64,000 nt of DNA from a bacterium (lineage in GTDB: Bacteria > Actinomycetota > Acidimicrobiia > Spongiisociales > Spongiisociaceae), in NCBI GenBank assembly GCA_028821575.1, contig JAPPFW010000007.1, forward strand, positions 32,032 through 96,031. The letters run 5' to 3'. Of the stretch, positions 24,064 to 33,634 are shown piece by piece (positions within the stretch are counted from its first letter, which is position 1; each line of letters starts with the position of its first letter). The position numbers and the translations under genes were made by a program. The notes beneath the pieces are model-generated. The model was not told where the DNA came from, made no database searches, and worked only from the letters and a program-made list of their open reading frames with translations.

Positions 24064-24485
24064 CCAGGCCACTCCCGCGACCACGCTCCGCCCCCCTCCC
24101 CCAGCACCCCGACAGCCCCGATCGCTCCCGACTTCTAGCTCCGGAAATCGGCGTGCCCTGAGTAGACCACGGCATCCTCACCGCGGACCCGTCAACGACG
24201 CACACTTTCACCGTCCGGGTGACCAAGAGTCAGGTACCGCCGAAAGTCCGCGCAACAAAAGATTCGCCCCCGGAGGAACCCAACCTGGACGGCCCTCCTA
24301 GACGATTAGTTCGAAGGGATCCGACCGGCAATAATGCTTGTCCATCGGTACACAACACGGCCCCGACCTCACTATCCCTGGGGTTCTTGGGCACGGACTC
24401 CGGCTCGTCTTCGAACGCGAAAGCTGCCCCGGACGTGACTCGGAAGCCGGGACACCGCTACCGAGGTAGGCAAACTACCTAACGA
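24064..24485. other. Intergenic region after DUF222-HNH gene
   Basis: About 420 bases with no credible gene. A plus-strand stretch near 24190-24230 (PSTTHTFTVRVTK) has the look of the end of an extracellular beta-sandwich domain, but it is too short to call. The right end (24484 onward) runs into the degenerate GGCCACTG-type repeat that also forms the 3' end of the next gene. Confidence 0.3.
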
Positions 24486-26561
24486 TCACTGGCCACTGTC
24501 GGCTGGCCACTGACCACTGACGGAAGGAAACTGTATCCAGGACGTGTCGGCGAGGGTTTCGAGGTCGGAGCCCTTGAGTCCTAGCCACGAGAGGGTGAAG
24601 AGCGTGTCGTCTACGACCAGGGACCGGGAGATCGGAACCGAGTCCATGTTGGCGTACAGGTCGTAGCCAACCAGGTCCTCGTAGTCGAAGTCGGCGTCGA
24701 GTTCCTGGCGGATGGCGTCGAGTTCCTCGATCCCGTCCGGTCCGACCCCTAGCACGATCGCTTCGCTGTGGATCACCCAGTCGTGCTCGCCGTCTCTGTG
24801 TCCCCACCACCAGATCGGGAGGATCACCATGCCGGTGGGCGGCCAGTGGAGGAAGGCGTGATGGTCGAACTCGGCTTCGGATCTCGACGATTCGGGTAGC
24901 GTATAGGTGTGGGTGCGTACCGGGTTCTCCAGGTCGGAGACGTCGAAGAGGGAGACCTGGGTCCCTCTGATCCGGCCCTGCTGGTCGGCGTCCTGGCCGA
25001 CGCCCAGTAACAGTCCGTCGCCGATCGGATGCAGGTAGGCCGAGTAGCCCAGGATCTTGAGTTCTCCCAGCACCTCGGGAGCAGTCGGATCGGACAGATC
25101 GATGGTGTAGAGGGGATCGGTCTGGCGGAAGGTGACCACGTAGCCGACCTCACCCATGAACCTCACGGCGAAGATCTGCTCACCTTCCCCGAGGCCCCCC
25201 ACCGAGCCCACCACGCGCAGCTCGCGACCATCGCGTTCCAGCACGTCGACGCGGCTCTCCGACGAGCCGTCCCACCACCACCAGTTGGGCAGATCGGTCG
25301 ACGCGACCCGCAGGTACCCGGCGTGTTCCGACATGGCGAACTGGTTGAGCAGGAAGCCGTCGACCGATCCACTCGCCTCGTACACCGGACCGCCGGGCCC
25401 GCTGATGTCGAAGCGGTGGATTTGCGTGGTGACACTCTCCACATCGCCTTGCCCCGCGTCGTCCCAGTCGATCCATCGGTGGCTGGCCACGTAGAGTCGC
25501 TCCGTCGACCCGTACACAGTGTCACCTCCCGACATGATGGTCGTGACCGTCTCCACATCGATGTCCCCGCCGATGTCGAACGTGAGTACCGAAAGCGTGT
25601 CGAAACCCGAGAACTCCTGGGGTGCGTAACCCGAGGAGCAGTCGATCAACGATCCTTCGGTGGTATTCCCGTCAACGGTCAACTCGTATCGGGGCGCCCA
25701 ATGCTCCGCTCCGGACTCCGCGATGATGCTGCGGTTGACCCGCTCCGCCCGTAGCTCGGCCGACTTGTAGGTGGAGGAGGGATAGACGAACTCGGATCCG
25801 ATCGCCGGGCCGGAACTCAGGACGAGAGCCACTCTCTCGCCCACCAGCCGCGCCGCCACGAAGTCGGCCGCCACCATGAGCGTGCCGACCACCCTCATGT
25901 TCTCGGGGTCGGACAGGTCTACCTGCGAGACCAGCGTGATCCCGCCCTCTTCCCCTCCGTAGGGGTCGAAACCGTGCGCCATCAGCACGGCGGTATCGTC
26001 TCTCATCAAGAGTTTCTGGTTCCACAGGTCCATGCCCTCCCACGACAGGAGAGGAAGCGAGGAGACCAGTTCGGGGGAACCCGTAGAAACGTCTATGTAG
26101 TGCAGCCCCCGGTAGCCGACAGCCAGGATCCGGCTGCCGTCGGTCTTGACGATATCGGGTTCATCCACGCCGGCCTCCTGGACGTTGGTGGTCGAATAGT
26201 CCACTCCGGCCTGCGGAGACGCCGCGGGATCGGACGAGGAGTCGGCGGCTTCCTCCTCCACCGCCTCCTCGTAGATGACCGCGTCCGGGTTCCGCTTATG
26301 GAAGCCGTATGGCCCCACCCGATCGATCGCTTGGCCGCGGACATGGTCGAGAAAGGCATCGCATGAGTCGAATTCCACCAGCGCCGAGGCGAACAGACCC
26401 ACCGGTCCGTCCGGCACGGTGGCGAATGTCGTGGGAGCAGTCGTGACGCTCGAGGCGCCGGTAGTGGTCGAGGCGTCGGGCGCCTCTTCGTGGGTCTCCG
26501 TGGTACAAGAGCCCAGCAAGACGCTCAGCGCAATGAGCCCCGCTACAAGTCTGTACCTCAT
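24486..26561 (-). CDS. Beta-propeller domain lipoprotein, copy A
   Basis: 691 residues from ATG 26561 (GGGGAGG box upstream). A lipoprotein signal peptide ends in LLGSC (Cys19), followed by a Thr/Ser/Ala-rich linker. The rest matches the secreted beta-propeller family (COG4880, Beta_propel), with NVQEAGVDEPDIVKTDG near residue 140 and repeated beta-blade patterns such as GRIRGTQVSLFDVSD. Function unknown; extracytoplasmic. The last ~14 residues (SVSGQWPADSGQ) are encoded by an intergenic-type repeat, so the original stop was probably lost. Tandem with copy B. Confidence 0.85.
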   Translation of the reverse strand: MRYRLVAGLIALSVLLGSCTTETHEEAPDASTTTGASSVTTAPTTFATVPDGPVGLFASALVEFDSCDAFLDHVRGQAIDRVGPYGFHKRNPDAVIYEEAVEEEAADSSSDPAASPQAGVDYSTTNVQEAGVDEPDIVKTDGSRILAVGYRGLHYIDVSTGSPELVSSLPLLSWEGMDLWNQKLLMRDDTAVLMAHGFDPYGGEEGGITLVSQVDLSDPENMRVVGTLMVAADFVAARLVGERVALVLSSGPAIGSEFVYPSSTYKSAELRAERVNRSIIAESGAEHWAPRYELTVDGNTTEGSLIDCSSGYAPQEFSGFDTLSVLTFDIGGDIDVETVTTIMSGGDTVYGSTERLYVASHRWIDWDDAGQGDVESVTTQIHRFDISGPGGPVYEASGSVDGFLLNQFAMSEHAGYLRVASTDLPNWWWWDGSSESRVDVLERDGRELRVVGSVGGLGEGEQIFAVRFMGEVGYVVTFRQTDPLYTIDLSDPTAPEVLGELKILGYSAYLHPIGDGLLLGVGQDADQQGRIRGTQVSLFDVSDLENPVRTHTYTLPESSRSEAEFDHHAFLHWPPTGMVILPIWWWGHRDGEHDWVIHSEAIVLGVGPDGIEELDAIRQELDADFDYEDLVGYDLYANMDSVPISRSLVVDDTLFTLSWLGLKGSDLETLADTSWIQFPSVSGQWPADSGQ

Positions 26562-26660
26562 CTGTGCCTCCCCGGCGCGAACGCCGACGCTCGTCCGTTC
26601 CCGTTCCATGGTTGGACGCTGGGGACCGCTCATACGGTTCCCGCGATCACGCGACCGGCC

Positions 26661-28661
26661 TCAGTACACGTACGGGGTCGGACGCGGCGCGAACCTCGTC
26701 CACGAGGTCTCGACCAGCGACGCCAGGTCGGATCCCTTCAAACCGGCGTCGGACAGGGTGAAGAGGTTGTCGCCGATCACCAGGGAACGCCTGATGGGAG
26801 CCTGCGTCCACCGGTAGTACCCGGATCCTCCTCCGAGGTCGTCCTCGTCCAGTTCATGCTCGATGGTGCCCAGCCGCTCTATGCCCCCGGAACCGATCCG
26901 CAGCGCGACTGCTCCCTGGTAGCTCACCCACTCGTTGGATCCTTCCTGATATCCCCACCACCCGATGGGCAGCACCGCCAGGCCGGTCTGCGGCCAGTAC
27001 AGGAAGGCCCGGTGGTTGAACTCGACCTCCGTCCGGGAGGATCTCGGAAGCCTGTACTGGTGCGTGCGCACCGGCTTCGCCGGATCGGACACGTCGAACA
27101 GGGACACCTGGGTACCGCGGATACGTCCCTGCTCATTGGCGTCCTGCCCGACTCCCAATACCAGGTCCTCTCCAACCGGGTGCAGGTAGGCGGAGTATCC
27201 CGGGATCTTCAGTTCCCCCCGCACTTCAGGTGCGGTCGGATCGGACAGGTCGACGGTGTACAACGGGTCGATCTGGCGGAACGTCACCACGTAGCCCATC
27301 TCACCGATGAACCGCACCGCGAAGATGCGCTCTCCCCTGCCGAGACCCTTGACCGATCCGACCACGCGGAGACGGCCCCCGTCCCGCTCCAGCACGTCCA
27401 CCCGGCTCTCAGAGGTCCCGTCTGCACGCCACCATCCCCATACGGGCAGGTTGGTGGAGGCCACCCGCAGGTACCCGTCGTGTTCGGACATCGCGAACTG
27501 GTTGAGCAGGAGCCCGTCGACTGATCCGCTCGCTTCGTAGACGGGACCGTCGGGCCCGCTGACGTCGAAGCTATGGATCTGGGTGGTTATCCGGGCGGCA
27601 TCCGCTGCGTCGAAGTCGTTGCGGTCGATCCAGCGGCGGTTGGCGACGTACAGCCGGTCGGTGGATGCATAGACGGTGTCTCCTCCCGCCATGACACTCG
27701 CCACGGAACCCACCCGGAGTCCCTCCGACAGGTCGATGTTCAGCACCGACAGGAGGCCGAAGCCGGAGAACTCCTGGGGGGCGAAGGTCGCCGAGCAGTC
27801 GACCAGGCTCCCCCGGTCGGAACGTCCCTGGGTCTTCAACTCGTACCCCGGCACCCAGTGCTCCAGGGTCGACTCCCGTATGGCGTTGCGGTTGGAGCGC
27901 TCGGCCCTACTCCGGGCCGACTCGAACCCGCTGGCGGGGTAGACGAACTCCCGGTCGATGCGGGACTCCGACGACACCACCAGGCTGGCCCGGTCATCCA
28001 CCAGCCGCGCGGACACCAGCCTTCCATCGATGGAAAGACTCGTCACCACCCTCATTACCACCGGCTCGGATAGGTCGAACTGGACGACCTCCGCCTTGGG
28101 CTCGCCCGTGCCCCCCGGTCCGTAGCTGTTGCCGGACATCATCACGAGGACCGTGTCCCCTCTGAGGAAGAGTTGGCTGTCCGGAAGCCTCCATCCACCA
28201 CCCAGGCTGTTCAGCCAGGGCCACAGATCGTACGTGGAGACGACGGCCGGATCGCGGCCCGACACATCGATGTGGTACAGCACCCCTCGGGACAGCGCCA
28301 CTATGCGCGTTCCGTCCGTCTTGACGATGTCGGGCTCGTCGACCCCGGCCTCCTGGACGTTCGTGGCCGAGTAGTCGACACCTGCCACGGGCGTGGTGGT
28401 GCCTTTCGATGCATCTGCCGCAGCTTCCGCCGCCGCGGCCGCGGCCTCCGCCACGTCGAAGGGCTGGTAGGAATCTCGGCCGGACAAACCGTATGGCCCC
28501 ACGCGCGCCAGGGATTCAGCCTTGACGTGGTCGAGGAAGGCGTCGCAGTCCTCGAACCGGATCAACTCCGACGGGGACATCTCCTGCGATGCCGAAGGGG
28601 AGGCCATCGCGATGTTGATCACCGCCAGCAGCCCTGCGACGCAAAGTGCGTGCCTTCTCAT
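26661..28661 (-). CDS. Secreted beta-propeller domain protein, copy B
   Basis: 666 residues, paralog of the preceding gene: both share the DCDAFLDHV start, the VGPYG segment, NVQEAGVDEPDIVKTDG and the SRVDVLERDG and GRIRGTQVSLFDVSD blades. The difference is in the export signal: here a Sec signal peptide (residues 1-26, VAGLLAVINIAMASPSASQ) without a lipobox Cys, so it should be released rather than lipid-anchored. An Ala-rich stretch (AEAAAAAAEAAADA) follows. About 100 bases separate the pair, suggesting co-expression. Confidence 0.85.
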   Translation of the reverse strand: MRRHALCVAGLLAVINIAMASPSASQEMSPSELIRFEDCDAFLDHVKAESLARVGPYGLSGRDSYQPFDVAEAAAAAAEAAADASKGTTTPVAGVDYSATNVQEAGVDEPDIVKTDGTRIVALSRGVLYHIDVSGRDPAVVSTYDLWPWLNSLGGGWRLPDSQLFLRGDTVLVMMSGNSYGPGGTGEPKAEVVQFDLSEPVVMRVVTSLSIDGRLVSARLVDDRASLVVSSESRIDREFVYPASGFESARSRAERSNRNAIRESTLEHWVPGYELKTQGRSDRGSLVDCSATFAPQEFSGFGLLSVLNIDLSEGLRVGSVASVMAGGDTVYASTDRLYVANRRWIDRNDFDAADAARITTQIHSFDVSGPDGPVYEASGSVDGLLLNQFAMSEHDGYLRVASTNLPVWGWWRADGTSESRVDVLERDGGRLRVVGSVKGLGRGERIFAVRFIGEMGYVVTFRQIDPLYTVDLSDPTAPEVRGELKIPGYSAYLHPVGEDLVLGVGQDANEQGRIRGTQVSLFDVSDPAKPVRTHQYRLPRSSRTEVEFNHRAFLYWPQTGLAVLPIGWWGYQEGSNEWVSYQGAVALRIGSGGIERLGTIEHELDEDDLGGGSGYYRWTQAPIRRSLVIGDNLFTLSDAGLKGSDLASLVETSWTRFAPRPTPYVY

Positions 28662-28853
28662 GAGCGGTTCCTTTCATTGGACAGGCGCTTGCCGGTTGGA
28701 CGTACGCTACTGGCGGGAGGGTTCCCGGTGCGGCCGCAGCCCTTACGCCGCCAGACACCGGTGGCGCGGCTGCCCGCAATGGGTTTACCAACGCGGCGGT
28801 CAGCCAATTACCCTTGGAGGTGCACATCCACTCGCCTACCGGGAGAACCTCCG

Positions 28854-29612
28854 TTGACGGCCGACGCCCCCTTGCTCGCCATAGAAGACCTGCACGTGGC
28901 CGTGGATGGGAGCCCGATCCTGCGGGGTGTCGACCTGGCGACCAGGCGGGGTGAGATCCATGCCCTGATGGGACCCAACGGCTCCGGCAAGTCGACCCTC
29001 GCAAAGGTGCTGATGGGCCACCCCGCATACGAGATCACCGCGGGGAGGGTCTACTTCGACGGGGAGGACATCACAGATGCCGATCCGCCGTCGCGAGCCC
29101 GCAGGGGCATGTTCCTCGCCTTCCAGTACCCGGAGGAGATCCCGGGGGTGTCGGTGGTCAACTTCCTACGCACCGCACTGACCAACCGCACCGGGATCGA
29201 CTATACGGTGCTCGAACTCCGCCTGAGGGTGATGGATGCCATGGCGGCGCTCGGAATGGACTCGACCTTCGCCGACCGGTACGTCAACCAGGGCTTCTCG
29301 GGTGGCGAGCGCAAGCGGAACGAAGTGCTGCAGATGGCGGTGCTGGAGCCTGAGCTGGCCATCATGGACGAGACCGACTCGGGCCTCGACATCGATGCCC
29401 TCCAGATCGTGGCGGAGGGAGTGAACGGGTTGGCCGGACCGGAACGGGGATTCCTTATCATCACCCACTACCAGCGGCTTCTCGATTACATCACCCCCGA
29501 CACCGTCCATGTCCTGGTCGACGGCCGGATCGTTGCCTCGGGTGGGCCGGAGTTGGCCCGGCGTCTCGAACTCGACGGATACGAGGCCTTCCGGGCGGTG
29601 TCCGCAGCATGA
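28854..29612 (+). CDS. sufC: SUF system ATPase SufC (copy 1)
   Basis: ABC-type ATPase that drives the SufBCD Fe-S scaffold, 252 residues. Walker A MGPNGSGKST, Q-loop FQYPEEIPG, signature FSGGERKRNE, Walker B IMDETDSGLDID and the His in ITHYQRLL are intact. The start is TTG, preceded by a GGGAGAA box. Its last codons overlap the sufS start (ATGA). A second SufC is encoded at 36496-37299. Canonical motif wording (DETDSGLDIDAL) makes this copy the closer match to classical SufC. Confidence 0.93.
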   Translation: MTADAPLLAIEDLHVAVDGSPILRGVDLATRRGEIHALMGPNGSGKSTLAKVLMGHPAYEITAGRVYFDGEDITDADPPSRARRGMFLAFQYPEEIPGVSVVNFLRTALTNRTGIDYTVLELRLRVMDAMAALGMDSTFADRYVNQGFSGGERKRNEVLQMAVLEPELAIMDETDSGLDIDALQIVAEGVNGLAGPERGFLIITHYQRLLDYITPDTVHVLVDGRIVASGGPELARRLELDGYEAFRAVSAA

Positions 29613-30838
29613 TCGATCCTTCCTGTATCCGCGCCGACTTCCCGATCCTGGATCGGCAGATCAACGGGCGACCCCTCGTCTTCCTCGACTCGGCGGCCAG
29701 TTCGCAGAAGCCGGTCCAGGTTCTCGACGCCCTCACCCGGATCTACCGTGACTCCTACGCCAACGTTCATCGCGGCGCTTACACCCTGTCGCAGGAGTCA
29801 ACCGAGGCATACGAGGAGGCACGGCGGAAGGTGGCCCGGTTCCTGAACGCCGGCACCGACGAGGAGATCGTCTTCACGCGCAGCGCCACCGCGGCGATGA
29901 ACCTGTTCGCGTACGGATGGGGCCTCAACACATTGAAGCCCGGGGATCGGGTGATGACCAGCGTCATGGAGCACCACGCCAACATCGTTCCGTGGCACAT
30001 CGTCGCCCGGCACACCGGGGCCGAGTTGGTGTATCTGGATCTCACCGATGACTTCCGCATCGACCTGGACAGCCTGGGTGATCGCTTGGACGAGAGGGTC
30101 AAGATCGTGGCTCTGTCGGGAATGTCGAACGTTCTGGGAACCATGCCGCCCATCGGCGCGATCGCCTCCGTGGCCCACGAGGTGGGGGCGGTCGTCCTCG
30201 TGGACGGCGCACAGCTCGTGCCCCACTCCCCTGTCGACGTGCGGACGCTCGGCGCCGACTTCCTGGCCTTCTCCGGACACAAGATGCTCGGGCCTACCGG
30301 GATCGGGGTGCTGTGGGGACGGCGGGAGCTACTGGAGGAGATGGAACCCGCCGAGGGTGGAGGCGAGATGATCCGTGATGTCCGGCTGTTCGAGTCGACA
30401 TGGGCGCCCGTACCGCACAAATTCGAGGCCGGCACGCCGCCCTTCGTGGAAGCCATCGCCCTCGGGGCGGCAGTCGACTACCTGTCCGAACTCGGGATGG
30501 GCAACGTGCTCGAGCACGACCGCCGGCTGACCGCCTACGCGTTGAAACGGCTGGCGGAGATACCGGACCTCTCCATCCAGGGGCCGTCCGACATCACCGA
30601 CCGGGGGGGCACCATCAGCTTCCACATCCCCGGCATCCATGCCCACGACATCGCGACGATCCTGGACGAGCAGGGTGTCGCGGTACGAGCGGGACATCAT
30701 TGCGCCAAGCCGTTGATGCGCCACCTCGGTCTCACCGCTACCGCGCGCGCCTCCTTCTACGTCTACAACGTCGAGCAGGAGGTCGATGCCTTGGTGGAGG
30801 CCTTGGCAGAAGCCCGTCGCCTGTTCGGGCTCTCCTGA
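29609..30838 (+). CDS. sufS: Cysteine desulfurase SufS
   Basis: PLP enzyme that removes sulfur from cysteine as a protein persulfide. It has 409 residues. PLP lysine in SGHKMLGPTGIG, substrate/PLP His in MEHHANIVPW and the catalytic cysteine in RAGHHCAKPLM (group II desulfurase) are present. Overlaps sufC by 4 bases and is followed by its sulfur acceptor SufU after 71 bases. Confidence 0.96.
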   Translation: MIDPSCIRADFPILDRQINGRPLVFLDSAASSQKPVQVLDALTRIYRDSYANVHRGAYTLSQESTEAYEEARRKVARFLNAGTDEEIVFTRSATAAMNLFAYGWGLNTLKPGDRVMTSVMEHHANIVPWHIVARHTGAELVYLDLTDDFRIDLDSLGDRLDERVKIVALSGMSNVLGTMPPIGAIASVAHEVGAVVLVDGAQLVPHSPVDVRTLGADFLAFSGHKMLGPTGIGVLWGRRELLEEMEPAEGGGEMIRDVRLFESTWAPVPHKFEAGTPPFVEAIALGAAVDYLSELGMGNVLEHDRRLTAYALKRLAEIPDLSIQGPSDITDRGGTISFHIPGIHAHDIATILDEQGVAVRAGHHCAKPLMRHLGLTATARASFYVYNVEQEVDALVEALAEARRLFGLS

Positions 30839-30909
30839 CGGAAACCGGCCCACCATGGCAGACCATTACCCGTCCGGCAGCGTCCGAGGTCTAACGTTGG
30901 GACCCACCC

Positions 30910-31365
30910 ATGGCGCTTGAAGAACTTTATCGCGAGGTGATCCTCGATCACTACCGGAGTCCCCGTAACCGCCGGACCCTCCCGCATCCCGACGCGAGCG
31001 CCGACGGCAATAACCCGCTGTGCGGCGATGACGTCCGCGTCGAGTTGGTGATCGACCGGGACGTCATCGTGGACATCGGTGTCACGGGCCAAGGGTGTTC
31101 CATCTCACAGGCTTCGGGATCGATGATGGGGGACGCCGTCAAGACCAAGTCGATTGACCACGTCCATCACCTCACGGACCTTTTCAAGGGGATGATGAGC
31201 ATCGACGGCGCATCCGACCCCGGCCTGGACCCGGACCGGCCGGGAGCGGTGCTCGGCGATCTGGAGGCTCTCCAGGGGGTGCGCAAATTCCCGGTGCGCA
31301 TCAAGTGCGCCGACCTGCCCTGGACAACGCTCGAGGAAGCGCTGAAGGGATACGAGGCGCACTGA
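30910..31365 (+). CDS. sufU: SufU sulfur-transfer / Fe-S scaffold protein
   Basis: NifU-like protein of 151 residues that accepts sulfur from SufS. The three ligand cysteines lie in NPLCGDD, GQGCSISQASGSMM and RIKCADLPW, with the Asp of CGDD as in zinc-dependent SufU. The insertion typical of Gram-positive SufU (about 18-21 residues before the last Cys) is present. Last gene of the sufC-sufS-sufU block. Confidence 0.94.
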   Translation: MALEELYREVILDHYRSPRNRRTLPHPDASADGNNPLCGDDVRVELVIDRDVIVDIGVTGQGCSISQASGSMMGDAVKTKSIDHVHHLTDLFKGMMSIDGASDPGLDPDRPGAVLGDLEALQGVRKFPVRIKCADLPWTTLEEALKGYEAH

Positions 31366-31397
31366 ACGCCGGGCGCATCTCATCGCGGTCCGAAGGT

Positions 31398-31654
31398 CTA
31401 GGGGGTTCGGGCTGCACGAAACCCCATCGGAACCGCGGGCGTGCGGGCCTTCAGGATCCCCACCACAGGGGCAGCGGCGGCGCAGACCGACGCGATCATC
31501 CACATCCCCAACCGTTAAACCGCCCGGTCCGACGCCCGCTGCCCGTCCAGGATCGCAGCCAGTATTGTCGCAGCCGTTGCGGAGATCTCGGCTCGGACCG
31601 CGGCCTGGAGGCTTCGTCCTTCGCGTCGACCAGCGACTCGGTGACCTCGGTCAT
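31398..31654 (-). pseudogene. Frameshifted small membrane protein remnant, copy 2
   Basis: Starts ATG 31654 and reads MTEVTESLVDAKDEA, the same N-terminus as the gene at 10450. A one-base loss near 31606-31612 breaks the frame; after correction it continues QAAVRAEISATAATILAAILDGQ. A later frame change leads into a hydrophobic segment (MWMIASVCAAAAPVVGI). Two disruptions make it a likely pseudogene. Its ATG overlaps the stop of copy 1 by ATGA, so the two were once coupled. Confidence 0.55.
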
Positions 31655-31832
31655 TGCGAGAGGATCACACCGATGACCGCCCCGGCGACGGCGGTTCCCG
31701 TCCCGACGGTCCAGTACACGTGGAATAGGCGGTCCTTGTGGATCGTGAGTAGTGCCTGGCGATGTCCGTGCGGACCTCGGCTTGACGGGCTTCGTCCTTC
31801 GCGTCGACCACCGACTCGGTGACGGTCGTCAC
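31651..31832 (-). pseudogene. Frameshifted small membrane protein remnant, copy 1
   Basis: Starts GTG 31832 after a GGGGG-type ribosome binding site. It reads VTESVVDAKDEARQAEVR, nearly identical to the product of the 10450 gene. One base is missing near 31757-31760; when restored, the frame runs QALLTIHKDRLFHVYW and then a transmembrane segment (VGTGTAVAGAVIGVIL) to the stop. A good promoter lies upstream, so loss may be recent or the single base could be an assembly error. Confidence 0.6.
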
Positions 31833-31868
31833 AATATCCCCCTGCCCTCTCTAGTTCCTGGTTGAACT

Positions 31869-31897
31869 ATCCTACAACGTTATAAGGCATGTGACAA
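31869..31897 (-). promoter_or_regulatory. Promoter with TACAACGTTATA operator for remnant copies
   Basis: On the minus strand the -35 box TTGTCA (31897-31892) and -10 box TAGGAT (31874-31869) have a 17-base spacer. The spacer carries a 12-base near-palindrome at 31873-31884, which differs at one base from the perfect palindrome in the 13950-13978 promoter. Position relative to the -10 box is nearly the same. The remaining stretch up to fumC (31898-32083) shows nothing recognisable. Confidence 0.55.
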
Positions 31898-32083
31898 CAG
31901 CCTTCTTACGCATTGCCGTTTGCCGTAGGATCCCAATACGACTGATGCCCGGCGCTGCGAGCCCACCCGGCCCAGTCGCCGATGAGGAACGATCGAACGC
32001 CTGGAGCCGCGTAGTGCGGCGCCCAGGACAACCGACGGATAGGGAGCGGGCGCCGCGCTCCGGGCACCCTCGACGTGGCCCGG

Positions 32084-33475
32084 CTAGAGGACTCCTCCCT
32101 CAGTCATCCGCTTGATGTCGAGGACACGGTCGAGTTCCTCCGCATCCAGGAGGCCCTTCTCGAGCACCACCTCGCGGATGGTGCGTCCGGTGGCGAAGGC
32201 CTCCTTGGCGACCTCGGCCCCCTTGTCGTAGCCGATGCGCGGGTTGAGCGCCGTCACCACGATCAGGTTCGTGTCCGCCAACGCCCTGGCCCGTTCCACG
32301 TCGGCCTCTATCCCCTCGACGCAGCGTTCCCGCAGGGTGGCCGAGGCGTTGGCCAGCAGGTCGATCGATTCGAGGAGGTTATGGGCCATCATCGGCATCA
32401 TGACGTTCAACTCGAGGTTTCCGTTGGCGCCTCCCCAGACAATGGCGGCATCGTTTCCGATCACCTGGGCTGCCACCTGCATCGCCATCTCCGGAATAAC
32501 CGGGTTCACCTTTCCCGGCATGATCGAAGACCCCGGTTGCAGGGCCGGAAGTTTGATCTCCGCCAGACCGGTCCGGGGTCCGGAAGACAGCCATCGGAGG
32601 TCGTTCGCGATCTTGAAGAGCGAGACTGCCACCGTCTTGAGGGCCCCTGAGGCCATCACCACTGCGTCCTTGGCCGCCTGGGCCTCGAAGTGGTTGGGGG
32701 CCTCCCGGAAGGGTATGCCAGTCCTTGCCGACAACGACCGGATGACCGAGGCGGCGTATCCGGGAGGCGCGTTGATCCCGGTTCCAACCGCGGTTCCGCC
32801 CAGCGGGAGCTCTTCGAGATCGGGCACCACGACCCTTAGCCGGTCGACCCCGCGCCTGGCCTGGTCGGCATAACCGGAGAACTCCTGGCCCAGGGTGACC
32901 GGTGTTGCGTCCATGAGGTGGGTCCGTCCGGACTTCACCACGTCGACGAAGGCATCCGCCTTGTCCTGGAGGGATCCGGACAGAGCGGAGAGGGCCGGGA
33001 TCAGGTCTTCTCGGATGGCGGCCGATGCCGCCACGTGGATGGCGGTGGGTATGACGTCGTTGGACGACTGACCGAAGTTCACATGGTCGTTGGGATGCAC
33101 CGTGCGATCCCCGATGGTGGCTCCCATTAGTTGGACCGCCCGGTTGGCGATCACTTCGTTGGCGTTGGTATTGGTGGACGTTCCCGAACCGGTCTGGAAG
33201 ATGTCGAGCACGAACTGGTCGTCGAGCACCCCATCCACCACCTCGTCGGCCGCCTGCGCAACTGCCGCGGCGATCTCGTCGGGTACGTACCCTGCCGAGC
33301 CCGAGACGCGAGCCGCCGATCCCTTGATCAGACCCATGGCCCAGATGAACCGGCGGCTGAACCGGAGGCTCGAGATCGGGAAGTTCTCGACGGCCCGCTG
33401 GGTGGAGGCCCCGTACAACGCGTCGGAGGGAACATGCAGTTCCCCCATCGAATCCCTTTCGATCCTGTAGCCCAC
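32084..33475 (-). CDS. fumC: Class II fumarate hydratase
   Basis: Iron-independent fumarase of the TCA cycle, 463 residues. Conserved blocks include [18 protein letters not shown], the [17 protein letters not shown] segment, [15 protein letters not shown] and the superfamily signature [16 protein letters not shown]. Single gene between the SUF block and the two-component system on opposite strands. Confidence 0.96.
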   Translation of the reverse strand: MGYRIERDSMGELHVPSDALYGASTQRAVENFPISSLRFSRRFIWAMGLIKGSAARVSGSAGYVPDEIAAAVAQAADEVVDGVLDDQFVLDIFQTGSGTSTNTNANEVIANRAVQLMGATIGDRTVHPNDHVNFGQSSNDVIPTAIHVAASAAIREDLIPALSALSGSLQDKADAFVDVVKSGRTHLMDATPVTLGQEFSGYADQARRGVDRLRVVVPDLEELPLGGTAVGTGINAPPGYAASVIRSLSARTGIPFREAPNHFEAQAAKDAVVMASGALKTVAVSLFKIANDLRWLSSGPRTGLAEIKLPALQPGSSIMPGKVNPVIPEMAMQVAAQVIGNDAAIVWGGANGNLELNVMMPMMAHNLLESIDLLANASATLRERCVEGIEADVERARALADTNLIVVTALNPRIGYDKGAEVAKEAFATGRTIREVVLEKGLLDAEELDRVLDIKRMTEGGVL

Positions 33476-33634
33476 GTGCGCCTCCTCGGCCAGCCTGCTC
33501 CCGCATCGTGGCAGGACCGGTCACTTTACCCGTGCCATCGTCTGCTCAGCGCCCGCATCCTTGCCTGCATCCAGGGGATGCGACATGAGGTAGCGTTGTC
33601 AATCCTGTCCTGGTCGGGAAGGAGCGCTGCCGGA

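Noticed and set aside
28173..28853. N-terminal extension of SufC copy 1
   Set aside because: Antisense shadow of the beta-propeller gene; the TTG at 28854 gives a normal SufC length.
33131..33634. N-terminal extension of the response regulator
   Set aside because: The extension lies antisense to fumC and the receiver domain starts only after GTG 33635.
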